A program made the position numbers and the translations under genes. From the NCBI RefSeq assembly GCF_002001045.1, contig NZ_MUNR01000011.1, forward strand, positions 248,001 through 312,000: a DNA stretch of 64,000 nucleotides. The letters are read 5' to 3'. Of this stretch, positions 25,601 to 35,388 are shown one piece after another; the stretch's first letter is position 1; the number at the start of each line of letters is the position of its first letter. Source of the stretch: Rhodanobacter sp. C01. Lineage in GTDB: Bacteria > Pseudomonadota > Gammaproteobacteria > Xanthomonadales > Rhodanobacteraceae. The notes under the pieces were generated by a model, which saw only the letters and a program-made list of their open reading frames with translations, was not told where the DNA came from and ran no database searches.

Positions 25601-26870
25601 GCTTCGTTTTCGATTGATCGTCTCCTTCGCGCTGTTCGGCTTCGGCCTCAGCGCGCTGTTTGCCGTGGCTGCGTTGAACATCCGTTCCCGGGTGGAGGAT
25701 CAGTTGGTCAATGCCAGCCTCCTCGATGATGCGCAGTACGCGAACCGATATGCACAGAAGCATCCCGAAGGTCCGGGGGTCGGTTCACGTCTGCTGATCG
25801 GAATGACCAAGAGCGAGCGTACATTGTACAAGGCTCCGCTCGATTGGCAGAACCTCGACACTGGCGTTCATTCGATCATCGAGATGGGTGATGACGGTAC
25901 TCCCCATCACTACAAGCTGGCGGTGTTCCGCGAAAACGGCATCATCAGTTTTGTTCGTTACGACGTCTCGCGCGAGGAGCTTGGCAAGCGCCAGCTGGTG
26001 ATCAGCGTGATCGGCGCCGTTTGCGTATTCGGCCTGCTTTCGCTGGCGATCGGCTTGTGGCTCTCGCGCAAGGTGTTGAAGCCAGTCACGGAGTTGGCCA
26101 ATCGTCTGCGTGATTTCCGCAAGGCGGGCAAGGCCGAGCCGCTGGCACCGCATTTCGCCGATGATGAAGTAGGCGAGCTGGCGTATGCGCTGGATGAATA
26201 TTCGGAGCGGCTCACCGCGATGGTCGAGCGCGATCGCGAGTTCAACTCCGACGTGAGCCATGAATTGCGCACGCCACTGGCGGTGATCGCCAGCACCACC
26301 GAATTGTTGCAGGGCTCGCCTGATCTCAGCGAGAAACTGAGCGAGCGATTGAAGCGCATCGAACGAGCCTCACGCCAGGCCACCGAGCTGATCGAGGCGC
26401 TGCTGCTGCTGTCGCGCGCGGAGCGGCGGGGCCCGACTCGCGGCGAAACGACGGAGGTCGGCAAGGTTGCCGCAGACGTGATCGAAAGCCAGCGTCCGCA
26501 GATGCGTGGCAAACCGCTGACCATCGACCTCGCTGTTAGCGAACCGGTCAGCATCAATGCCCCAGCTTCGGTGCTGTCGGTGGCGTTGACCAACCTGATC
26601 GGCAACGCAATCAAGTACACACTCGAGGGCAATGTGCGGGTCGAAGTCGGCAGCGGACGCATCGAGGTGATCGATACTGGCCCTGGCATCAAGCCGGAGG
26701 ATGCCGAGCGCCTGTTCCAGCGTGGCGTGCGCGGCGAGGGTGCGGGTGGCAGCGGTGCCGGCCTTGGCCTGGCGATCGTGCGTCGATTGTGCGAGCTGTA
26801 CGGTTGGGATGTCTCGATGCGCCCACGCAGCGATGCGAATGGCGCGATCGCCAGCATCGTGTTCAATTGA
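25584..26870 (+). CDS. Two-component sensor histidine kinase
   Basis: 428 residues. A first membrane helix (about 8-30), a periplasmic sensor of some 115 residues, a second helix (about 146-165), HAMP (about 166-215), a HisKA domain with phospho-His226 in SDVSHELRTPLAV, and a HATPase domain (N box NLIGNAIKY, DTGPGIK, GSGAGLGLAI). The ATG before QSRRKLRFR was chosen; it overlaps the regulator's end. Located directly upstream of a bidirectional terminator shared with ilvE. Confidence 0.88.
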   Translation: MQSRRKLRFRLIVSFALFGFGLSALFAVAALNIRSRVEDQLVNASLLDDAQYANRYAQKHPEGPGVGSRLLIGMTKSERTLYKAPLDWQNLDTGVHSIIEMGDDGTPHHYKLAVFRENGIISFVRYDVSREELGKRQLVISVIGAVCVFGLLSLAIGLWLSRKVLKPVTELANRLRDFRKAGKAEPLAPHFADDEVGELAYALDEYSERLTAMVERDREFNSDVSHELRTPLAVIASTTELLQGSPDLSEKLSERLKRIERASRQATELIEALLLLSRAERRGPTRGETTEVGKVAADVIESQRPQMRGKPLTIDLAVSEPVSINAPASVLSVALTNLIGNAIKYTLEGNVRVEVGSGRIEVIDTGPGIKPEDAERLFQRGVRGEGAGGSGAGLGLAIVRRLCELYGWDVSMRPRSDANGAIASIVFN

Positions 26871-26889
26871 TGCTGATCCGTAAACCCTG

Positions 26890-26924
26890 AACGAAAATGC
26901 CCCGCTTTGCGGGGCATTTTCGTT
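26890..26924. terminator. Bidirectional Rho-independent terminator
   Basis: A perfect 16-bp inverted repeat, AACGAAAATGCCCCGC with its complement, around a TTT loop. The outer part gives T-rich tails on both strands, so it serves both the sensor kinase gene (plus) and the branched-chain aminotransferase gene (minus). Confidence 0.93.
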
Positions 26925-26939
26925 GCGATCACCCTGGTT

Positions 26940-27857
26940 TCAGACAGATTCCAGCCAACCCCACTTGTCGTGGGTGCGACCATCGAACAGGCCGAAGAAC
27001 AGCTCCTGCAGACGGCGCGTCACCCGGCCGGCCGTGCCGTTGCCGATCTGCTTGCCGTCGACCGATCGGATCGGGGTGACTTCGGCGGCGGTGCCGCACA
27101 TCAGGATCTCGTCGGCCAGATACAGGTATTCGCGTGGCAGGTCGCGCTCGATCACTTCGATGCCATCTTCGCGTGCCAGCGTCTTCAGCGTGTCGCGGGT
27201 GATGCCGGTGAGGATCGAGGCGCTGGCAGGCGTGGTGTGCAGCACACCGTCGAATACCAGGAACAGGTTCTCGCCTGCACCCTCGCTGAGCAGGCCGCTT
27301 GAGGCCAGCGCGATGCCTTCGCCGAAGCCGAGGCGGCGCGCCTCGCGCGCGATAAGCTGGCCGGAGAGATAGTTGCCGCCGGCCTTGGCGCCGGCCGGGA
27401 TGGTGTTCGGCGCGAAGCGCTGCCAGCTGGAAACGCAGGCGGTGATGCCGTTCTCCAGCGCCTCCGGCCCGAGGTACGGGCCCATCGGCCACGCTGCCAC
27501 GGCAACGTCGATCGGCGTTTCGGCGGAGAGCCCGAAACCACCGAGTCCACGATACGCGACCGGGCGCAGATAAGCGGCGCCGAGGCCGTTCTTCTGGATC
27601 ACCTCGCGGCAGGCAGCCGCGAGTTCATCGGCCGAATATGGCAGCACCATGTCGTAAATCTTGGCGGACTGATAGAGCCGATTCAGGTGATCGGTAAGCC
27701 GGAAGATCGCTGCGCCATCCGGTGTGGCATAGCTGCGGATACCTTCGAATACCGACGAGCCGTAATGCAGCGCGTGCGACATCACGTGTGCAGTGGCCTC
27801 GGCCCACGGCTTGATGTGGCCGTTCTGCCAGATCCACTCGGGGTATTGCTGCGCCAT
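26940..27857 (-). CDS. ilvE: Branched-chain amino acid aminotransferase
   Basis: 305-residue fold-type IV PLP aminotransferase for the last step of valine, leucine and isoleucine synthesis. It shows HALHYGSSVFEGIRSY, YLRPVAYRG, the Schiff-base Lys158 in PAGAKAGGNYL, LSEGAGENLF and the phosphate-binding ILTGITRDT. GGAG seven bases before the ATG fixes the start; upstream in-frame codons lack such a site. It ends at the bidirectional terminator. A short spacer separates it from the DUF4124 gene. Confidence 0.93.
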   Translation of the reverse strand: MAQQYPEWIWQNGHIKPWAEATAHVMSHALHYGSSVFEGIRSYATPDGAAIFRLTDHLNRLYQSAKIYDMVLPYSADELAAACREVIQKNGLGAAYLRPVAYRGLGGFGLSAETPIDVAVAAWPMGPYLGPEALENGITACVSSWQRFAPNTIPAGAKAGGNYLSGQLIAREARRLGFGEGIALASSGLLSEGAGENLFLVFDGVLHTTPASASILTGITRDTLKTLAREDGIEVIERDLPREYLYLADEILMCGTAAEVTPIRSVDGKQIGNGTAGRVTRRLQELFFGLFDGRTHDKWGWLESV

Positions 27858-27910
27858 GTCGGTTCTCCAATGGGGACCGCCTATGATAGCCGCTGGAGGT
27901 CGAGCCGGCG

Positions 27911-28507
27911 TCAATCTGCACTGCGCAGCCACAGGCAGCCGGCATGGCGCACGATGTCGAAACGCAATTCATGCGGGTTGCCGCTGTCATCCATGCCAGC
28001 CGTGTGCAGCACCAACTGATTGTTGTTGGGTGAGGAGTTGGCGGGTGGATTGGAGGCAAACGGGGCGGTACTGCTGCTGTCCGGAGGCGGGTCGCCGCGG
28101 TCGCCGTTATCGGATCCCGGGTTCTCGGCAGGACTGACATCGAGCAGTGGTTGCCTCATCGCCGAACCGAGCGATCGGATGTCCGCAATCACCGCGCCGC
28201 GGCCATAGCCGCTCCATAGCATCAGGCCCGCCATCCGGTTCGCGTCGCGACTGGCGAACGCATTGATCACGCTTTGCCGCAATTCATCGAGATTGGCTGC
28301 GCAAAGGACGGGCAATGGCTGGGCCGCCGTGGTACTGCTGGCCGCCGCCGGGGGGCTGACGGGCGTGCCTTGCAATGCGCTGCAGGGCTGGTCCGTGAAC
28401 AGCGGATTGCCATCCGCACCGATGCAGCGATGGATCGGGTTCTGCGTCATCCCGGGCACGGCCCAGGCGAGCAGGGTGAGGCTTAGCAGGAGAGACGGCA
28501 GGCGCAT
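27911..28507 (-). CDS. DUF4124-domain exported protein
   Basis: 198 residues. A signal peptide (residues 1-20) is followed by a short DUF4124-like segment (IHRCIGADGNPLFTDQPC) typical of small exported gammaproteobacterial proteins, then a Ser/Pro/Asn-rich low-complexity region (about 140-165) and a C-terminal block ending in CLWLRS. The function is unknown. The ATG before RLPSLLL was chosen because it gives the signal peptide; the reading frame continues 59 codons upstream into metF without sense. It lies 25 bases after metF and may be cotranscribed. Confidence 0.7.
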   Translation of the reverse strand: MRLPSLLLSLTLLAWAVPGMTQNPIHRCIGADGNPLFTDQPCSALQGTPVSPPAAASSTTAAQPLPVLCAANLDELRQSVINAFASRDANRMAGLMLWSGYGRGAVIADIRSLGSAMRQPLLDVSPAENPGSDNGDRGDPPPDSSSTAPFASNPPANSSPNNNQLVLHTAGMDDSGNPHELRFDIVRHAGCLWLRSAD

Positions 28508-28532
28508 CGCACCAGCATACCTGCCCGCCAAC

Positions 28533-29360
28533 TCAGGAAAGTTGTTGCAGCACCGACTGCGTCGCCCTGGCACGGTTGAGCGTGTAGAAATGCAGACCCG
28601 GCGCACCACCGTCAAGCAGGCGGCGGCACAACTGAGCCACCACCTCAGCACCGAGTGCACGCACCGATTCGGCATCGTCGCCATGCGCCTGCATGCGCTT
28701 GGCGATCCAGCGTGGAATCTCCGCGCCGCACATGTCGGAGAAGCGTTTCAGCTGGCTGTAGTTGGCGATCGGCATGATGCCCGGCACGATCGGGACGTTC
28801 ACGCCGAGCCTGCGCACGTCGTCGACAAAGCGGAAATACGCATCTGGATTGAAGAAGTACTGGGTGATGGCGCCATTCGCGCCGGCATCGATCTTCGCCT
28901 TGAAATGCTGCAGGTCGCGCAGTGCATCGTCGGCCTGCGGGTGGGTTTCCGGGTAAGCGGCCACCTCGATGTGGAAGTGCTCGCCGCTGTGCTCACGGAT
29001 GAAGGCCACCAGCTCGGAGGCATAGCGGAAGTCGCCCGCCGTGGCCATGCCGGAAGGAAGATCGCCGCGCAGGGCGACGATGCGTCGATAACCAGCAGTG
29101 CGGTAACCATCAAGCAGTTCGGTGATCTCCGCCCGTGTACCACCCATGCAGGACAGGTGCGGTGCCACGTTCAGTCCGTGCTGCTGGTGCAATCGCGCCA
29201 CGGTGTCGCCGGTATAGCTGAGTGTGGAGCCGCCGGCGCCGAAGGTGACCGAGGCGTATTCCGGCTGGTACGACTTCAGTGCCTGTGCGGCCCGATCGAG
29301 TTGGGTACGCTGCTCATCGGTCTTGGGTGGGAAGAATTCGAAGCTGATCGCCGGCATCAC
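28533..29360 (-). CDS. metF: 5,10-methylenetetrahydrofolate reductase
   Basis: 275-residue FAD enzyme supplying methyl-tetrahydrofolate for methionine synthesis. Seen: SFEFFPPKT at the start, PEYASVTFGAGGS, HLSCMGGTRAE, ALRGDLPSG, and the FAD/NADH barrel motifs ITQYFFNPDAYFRF and VPGIMPI. It links functionally to ahcY 1.6 kb upstream on the same strand (methyl cycle). Confidence 0.94.
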   Translation of the reverse strand: MMPAISFEFFPPKTDEQRTQLDRAAQALKSYQPEYASVTFGAGGSTLSYTGDTVARLHQQHGLNVAPHLSCMGGTRAEITELLDGYRTAGYRRIVALRGDLPSGMATAGDFRYASELVAFIREHSGEHFHIEVAAYPETHPQADDALRDLQHFKAKIDAGANGAITQYFFNPDAYFRFVDDVRRLGVNVPIVPGIMPIANYSQLKRFSDMCGAEIPRWIAKRMQAHGDDAESVRALGAEVVAQLCRRLLDGGAPGLHFYTLNRARATQSVLQQLS

Positions 29361-29435
29361 GCGGGTTCCTGGTGAACGATGTTGATCAGTATATATCTCT
29401 ATCTCGCGATGAAGCGATATAATAATGCGGAGCGA
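29361..29435 (-). promoter_or_regulatory. AT-rich metF control region with inverted repeat
   Basis: The 75-base spacer upstream of metF is markedly AT-rich for this genome. On the minus strand it contains TATACT as a plausible -10. ATATC and GATAT half-sites flank TCTATCTCGCGATGAAGC on the plus strand (about 29393-29420). Likely promoter/operator for metF; the regulator is unknown. Confidence 0.45.
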
Positions 29436-30638
29436 TCACTCCTGGTTTCCGAAACGCCGCCTTAGACGATGCGCCAATAACTGCCCGACAACGGACAGGC
29501 CCGGGCTGGGATCGTCGAAGCGAAAGGAATGGTAGTGAGCGCGCGCCCACTGCAGCAGAATCCTGGACATGGGCCCACGGGCTGCTGCGTCCTGTGCCCA
29601 TACCGTACCGATGTCCCTGTGCAGGTCGACGCAACCGGCGCCGGCCGCATAATTTCTGGACGCAACCGTCACCGGCAGCCCCAGCGCATCCTGATAAGCC
29701 ATCTCGCAGACATTGACGCCACAGCAAGCAGCGAATTCGACATAGGTCCAGGCGCGCGTGTTGACTTCGAGGATGCGGAACTGGCCGTCCCTTGCATCGC
29801 GTTTGAATTCCGCGCTGAAGATACCGCGGTAATCCAGCCTGGCGAGCAGTGAGGCCATGTTGTCGACCGGTGCTTGCAGGTGATCGATCGGGATGCTCTG
29901 GCAGTAGGAGCTGTTGCCGAAATCGGGCGGAGATATGCGAATTCGCCGACGTGCGAACAGGCCGGTCAACGCGCCACTCGCATCACGGAAGCCGTCGACG
30001 AAATAGTGATCGGCGGATGAGCCCGGTACGTATTCCTGTGCCATCAGCATGAAGCCTTGGTCGTGCAGCTTCTGCCAGGCCGCGTAAAGGTCATCTTTTC
30101 GCTTGACCCAAATGCCCTTGACGCCGGTGACATCGCTGAACTTCTGCGAGTTGACCGGCTTGATGAATACCCGGTCGAGCGAGTCGAACGGAATCGCGTC
30201 GATATCGGCGGCGGAGTCGATGCGGAACGTGGGTGGATGCGGAATGTCCGTGCTGTCCAGCAACGCCGCGAAGCGCGACTTGTCCTGCAGGATTTCCTGC
30301 GACAGGCGTGAGCTGGTGCTCACCCGGAAGCGTGCGCCCAATTCGGTTTGCGGCAAGTCGGCCAGCCACAAGGCCGCATCGTCGGCGCCCGGGATCAGGA
30401 CCGCTTCTGCGAGCGGCATCTCGCGCAATGCGTCATTTGCATCTGGACCGAGCGAGCCATTCCATGCCCTCGGTCCAGGTGTGGGGCGGTACCAACGTGA
30501 GCGCGTTACATGGTCGCCCGGTGGGCAGGCCACATACGCGGGCACGCCAGCCATGTGCAGGCAACGCAAAATTCCCAGCGCAGTCGGGCCGCGGCCCAGC
30601 ACGATCGCGGGCACGCGGCGATGATCAGGAGCCCCCAT
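29436..30638 (-). CDS. ATP-grasp domain protein
   Basis: 400 residues. The N-terminal VLGRGPTALGILRCLHMAGVP is Rossmann-like and the centre is an ATP-grasp fold: DKSRFAALLDSTDIPHP, VFIKPVNSQKFSD, LMAQEYVPGSSADHYFVDGF, and the metal-binding FRILEVNTRAWTYVEFA (Glu and Asn ligands). It resembles carbamoyl-phosphate-synthase-like ATP-grasp proteins found with surface polysaccharide genes, ligating a carboxylate to an amine or thiol. Substrates are unknown and no biosynthetic neighbours are present. It has its own AT-rich upstream region. Confidence 0.75.
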   Translation of the reverse strand: MGAPDHRRVPAIVLGRGPTALGILRCLHMAGVPAYVACPPGDHVTRSRWYRPTPGPRAWNGSLGPDANDALREMPLAEAVLIPGADDAALWLADLPQTELGARFRVSTSSRLSQEILQDKSRFAALLDSTDIPHPPTFRIDSAADIDAIPFDSLDRVFIKPVNSQKFSDVTGVKGIWVKRKDDLYAAWQKLHDQGFMLMAQEYVPGSSADHYFVDGFRDASGALTGLFARRRIRISPPDFGNSSYCQSIPIDHLQAPVDNMASLLARLDYRGIFSAEFKRDARDGQFRILEVNTRAWTYVEFAACCGVNVCEMAYQDALGLPVTVASRNYAAGAGCVDLHRDIGTVWAQDAAARGPMSRILLQWARAHYHSFRFDDPSPGLSVVGQLLAHRLRRRFGNQE

Positions 30639-30669
30639 TTTCCCATCCCGATGGTAGAAACAGGCATCA

Positions 30670-30698
30670 TGTATACGCTACAAGCCGATGCTTGAAAA
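30670..30698 (-). promoter_or_regulatory. Candidate promoter of the ATP-grasp gene
   Basis: On the minus strand TTTTCA (30698-30693) and TATACA (30675-30670) are 17 bases apart, inside an AT-rich stretch 30-60 bases before the start codon. The 351-base gap 30639-30989 otherwise holds the ahcY terminator and no convincing gene. Confidence 0.45.
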
Positions 30699-30917
30699 TG
30701 GACCCAAGTATTTGTAAACAAAGCGAAAAAACACGACGCAAGAATCAGCGCGAGTCGATGGTCATGCACCCTTAAATTGCGTTGCATTCGCAAGCTATCT
30801 CGGATTCTGGACGGTCCGCTGACTGCCGCTGACAGACATGAATGCCTTTGCAGGAAGACATCGAGTCATTGGAATGGCCAGAACGAATTCGGCGTCGCAG
30901 TGATGGATGTCAAAGGC

Positions 30918-30948
30918 AAAAAAAGCGCGCGGCCCGAGGCCGCGCGCT
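30918..30948 (-). terminator. Rho-independent terminator of ahcY
   Basis: On the minus strand AGCGCGCGGCC pairs with GGCCGCGCGCT around a three-base loop, followed by seven T. It starts 42 bases after the ahcY stop. Confidence 0.93.
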
Positions 30949-30989
30949 TCTTGATGATCCCTTGCCACATCCGATGGCAGGGACAGGAC

Positions 30990-32429
<1,440 letters not shown>

Positions 32430-32477
32430 GGATGTCTCCGGTTAGTGCGAGGCCCTAAGGACTCGCATACAAATCAA

Positions 32478-32566
32478 CCGGGCGCCGTTGTGGAACGTGC
32501 CGCGCCGAGCCTGGCCGCCTACTACGGATGGATCCGCAGTCGAACGGTCGCAGCGCCCCTCGGCGG
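32478..32566 (-). ncRNA. S-adenosylhomocysteine (SAH) riboswitch
   Basis: The ahcY leader carries the SAH-riboswitch core on the minus strand: GCCGAGGGGCGCTGCGACC, then GCCAGGCTCGGC, then AACGGCGCCCGG. GCCGAG (32564-32559) pairs with CTCGGC (32509-32504). GGGCGC (32558-32553) pairs with GCGCCC (32485-32480). The interleaved order gives the known pseudoknot. An internal hairpin CTGCGGA/TCCGTAG lies between. Downstream, GCGAG and CTCGC can pair just before the GGAG ribosome site and may be the expression platform. In this class SAH binding turns expression on. Confidence 0.92.
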
Positions 32567-32582
32567 GCAGTACAAGCCGGTT

Positions 32583-32588
32583 ATTGTA
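32583..32588 (-). promoter_or_regulatory. Probable -10 box of ahcY
   Basis: TACAAT on the minus strand lies about 17 bases upstream of the riboswitch, so the transcript would begin just before the aptamer. No clear -35 box. Confidence 0.45.
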
Positions 32589-32663
32589 GCGGCAGATGCC
32601 GTTTGATGCCTCCTGCGCCCGGATTGGGTAGGCTGGCCGTTCACCTTGCACTGGAGTCACCGC

Positions 32664-35372
32664 GTGGAAGAAGAAAGTCGCGAATCCGAATTCCTGTCGC
32701 ACGACGGCCCCCTGCGCGAGGATGTCAGCCGGCTTGGCACCATGGTCGGGCGCATGCTGGCCGAGCAGGGCGGCACGGCTTTCTTCGAGCGGGTCGAGCA
32801 GGTGCGTATCGCGGCGATCCGCCGGCGTCGTGAAGGTGCCACAGTCAACGAGCTGGCTGATTCGCTGGCCGGCCTGCAGGCCGAAGATGCCGAAGCGCTG
32901 GCGCGTGCCTTCGCCACTTATTTCCAGGCGGTGAATACGGCCGAGCGGGTACATCGCATCCGCCGCCGTCGGGATTACCAGCGTGAGGGCAGTGCAGCGC
33001 AACCGGAATCGTTGCTGGACGTGCTGGCCCGGCTGAAGGCGCAGGGTGTCAGCGCGGATGAGCTGATCGGCTGGCTGGATCGGCTGTGGATCGAACCGGT
33101 GTTCACTGCGCACCCGACCGAGGCGGTGCGTCGTTCGCTGCTGGAGAAGGAGCAGGCGATCGTGCGCTCGCTGATCGACGGTTTCGACCAGAACCGCACG
33201 CCGCAGGAGCGCAAGGAGGACGACGACCGCATCTACATGGCGCTGTCCTCCGGCTGGCAGACCGCCGAGGCATCGCCGGTGCGGCCGAGTGTGCAGGACG
33301 AACACCACCACGTCGGGTTCTACCTGGCCAACCCGATCTACCGCATCGTGCCGGCGTTCTACGAGTCGTTGGCGGAATCGCTGCAGGCGGTCTATGGCGT
33401 GGCGGCGAAGCTTCCGCAGCTGCTCGGCTTCGCGACCTGGGTCGGCGGCGACATGGACGGCAATCCCAATGTCGGTGCCGACACCATCGCTGCCAGCCTG
33501 GCGACCCAGCGTGCCCACGTGATCGAGCACTACATGGCTGATGTGGCGGGACTGGCACGGTTGCTCAGCCAGACCGAAGGCCGCGTGGCGGTCGATCCGC
33601 GCCTGCAGCAGCGGCTTGACGATTACCGCACACGTTTTCCAGTGGCTGCACAGAAAGTGCGGCCGCGACATGCCGACATGCCTTATCGCAGCCTGCTCAC
33701 GGTGATCGGTGCGCGCCTGGAAGCGACCCATGCCGACGATCATCCGGAAGGCTATACGGCTGTTTCGGAGCTGCTCGATGATCTGCAGCTGATCGTCAGC
33801 AGCCTGGTCGATCATCATGGCCTGCATGCCGGCGCCTATGCCGTGCAGCGCCTGATCCGGCGCGTGCGCACGTTCGGTCTGCACCTGGCGCGGCTGGACG
33901 TGCGGCAGGATTCGCGGGTACATGACGATGCACTGGCGGCGCTGCTGGAGAATGCGGAATGGCCGCAGCTTGCGTCCGACGCACGCACGCAGCAGCTGCG
34001 CGGCTACGCCAGCGGCAATGATCGTTTTCCGATCAGCCGTTCCGCCGTAGTCACTTCGCTCTACGATGTGTTCGCCACCCTGGGTGATGCCCGACGTCGC
34101 TATGGCAGGGAGGCACTCGGCCTGTACATCATCAGCATGACGCGCTCGGCCGCGGATGTACTGGCGGTATTGGCACTGGCGCGTTACGGCGGCCTGGTCG
34201 AGAACGGCAGCGTTCCTCTCAACATCGCTCCGTTGTTCGAGACCGTCGACGACCTGAAGAATGCACCGACCACCTTGCGCGCGCTGCTTGCCGATCCGGT
34301 CTATCGGCAGCATCTGGCCGCACGCAACGACCAGCAGTGGGTGATGCTCGGTTACTCGGATAGTGGCAAGGATGGCGGCACCCTGGCTTCGCGCTGGGGT
34401 CTGCAGCGCGCACAGGTGGAATTGCTGGAGGTGGCCAGTGAGGCGGGCATCCAGCTGGCGTTCTTCCATGGCCGCGGTGGCTCGGCCAGCCGTGGCGGTG
34501 CGCGTATCACACCAGCCTTGATGTCGTCGCCGCGCGGTGCGGTGGCGGGCGTATTGCGGGTGACCGAACAGGGCGAGGTGATCCATCGCAAGTACGGCAT
34601 TCGCGCGCTGGCGTTGCGCAACCTGGAACAGACCGTCGGTGCGGTGCTTCACGCATCCCTGCGTCCACGCGAGACCGAGTCACGCGAGGAGCGCTGGCGC
34701 GAACAGATGAACCGGTTGTCGGTGAACAGCCGGCAGGCCTACCGCGCCTTCGTCGAGCGCGAACATTTCGTCGACTACTTCCGGCACGCCACGCCGATCG
34801 ACGTGATCGAGCGGATGACGTTGGGCTCGCGTCCGGCCAGCCGGCGCAGCATGCGCGGCGTCGAGGATCTACGCGCGATCCCGTGGGTATTCGCGTGGAC
34901 CCAGTGCCGCTCGATCATCACCGGCTGGTACGGTCTGGGCACGGCGCTGGAGCAGGGTGCCGCCGAATTCGGCGAGGCGGAACTGGCCGAGATGGCGCGT
35001 GACTGGCCGTTCTTCAGCAATATGCTCGATGACGTCGAGATGGTGCTGGCCAAGTGCGATCTCGATATTGCCGAGGCATTCTCGAAACTGTCAGGCTCGT
35101 TGCACGATGAGTTCTTCGACCTGATCCGCAGCGAGTTCGAACGAACCCAATACTGGGTGCTGCGACTCAAGAACAGCAACGCCCTGCTGCAGGGTGATCC
35201 GCGTCTTGCTGCCTCGATCCGCCTGCGCAATCCCTATGTTGATCCGATGAGCCTCATGCAGGTCGACCTGCTGCATCGCTGGCGTGCCGGTGACGGCAAG
35301 GACGATGCACTGCTGCAGGCGTTGGTCGCCTGCGTCAACGGTGTGTCGCAAGGGCTGCAGAACACCGGTTGA
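32664..35372 (+). CDS. ppc: Phosphoenolpyruvate carboxylase
   Basis: 902-residue enzyme making oxaloacetate from PEP and bicarbonate, replenishing the TCA cycle. The catalytic His is in [12 protein letters not shown] (about 149), followed by [10 protein letters not shown] (about 562) and [12 protein letters not shown] (about 600), and a C-terminal QNTG end. GTG was chosen because GGAG lies seven bases before it; a TTG six codons earlier lacks a site. Divergent from ahcY and convergent with uup. Confidence 0.95.
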   Translation: MEEESRESEFLSHDGPLREDVSRLGTMVGRMLAEQGGTAFFERVEQVRIAAIRRRREGATVNELADSLAGLQAEDAEALARAFATYFQAVNTAERVHRIRRRRDYQREGSAAQPESLLDVLARLKAQGVSADELIGWLDRLWIEPVFTAHPTEAVRRSLLEKEQAIVRSLIDGFDQNRTPQERKEDDDRIYMALSSGWQTAEASPVRPSVQDEHHHVGFYLANPIYRIVPAFYESLAESLQAVYGVAAKLPQLLGFATWVGGDMDGNPNVGADTIAASLATQRAHVIEHYMADVAGLARLLSQTEGRVAVDPRLQQRLDDYRTRFPVAAQKVRPRHADMPYRSLLTVIGARLEATHADDHPEGYTAVSELLDDLQLIVSSLVDHHGLHAGAYAVQRLIRRVRTFGLHLARLDVRQDSRVHDDALAALLENAEWPQLASDARTQQLRGYASGNDRFPISRSAVVTSLYDVFATLGDARRRYGREALGLYIISMTRSAADVLAVLALARYGGLVENGSVPLNIAPLFETVDDLKNAPTTLRALLADPVYRQHLAARNDQQWVMLGYSDSGKDGGTLASRWGLQRAQVELLEVASEAGIQLAFFHGRGGSASRGGARITPALMSSPRGAVAGVLRVTEQGEVIHRKYGIRALALRNLEQTVGAVLHASLRPRETESREERWREQMNRLSVNSRQAYRAFVEREHFVDYFRHATPIDVIERMTLGSRPASRRSMRGVEDLRAIPWVFAWTQCRSIITGWYGLGTALEQGAAEFGEAELAEMARDWPFFSNMLDDVEMVLAKCDLDIAEAFSKLSGSLHDEFFDLIRSEFERTQYWVLRLKNSNALLQGDPRLAASIRLRNPYVDPMSLMQVDLLHRWRAGDGKDDALLQALVACVNGVSQGLQNTG

Positions 35373-35388
35373 GCAATGCGCGCCTGGA

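Noticed and set aside
29443..30775. Possible recent insertion around the ATP-grasp gene
   Set aside because: No terminal repeats, transposase or target duplication seen; AT-richness is limited to the upstream control region.
32442..34652. A 736-codon open frame opposite ppc
   Set aside because: Antisense shadow of an unambiguous phosphoenolpyruvate carboxylase; it also runs through the ahcY leader.
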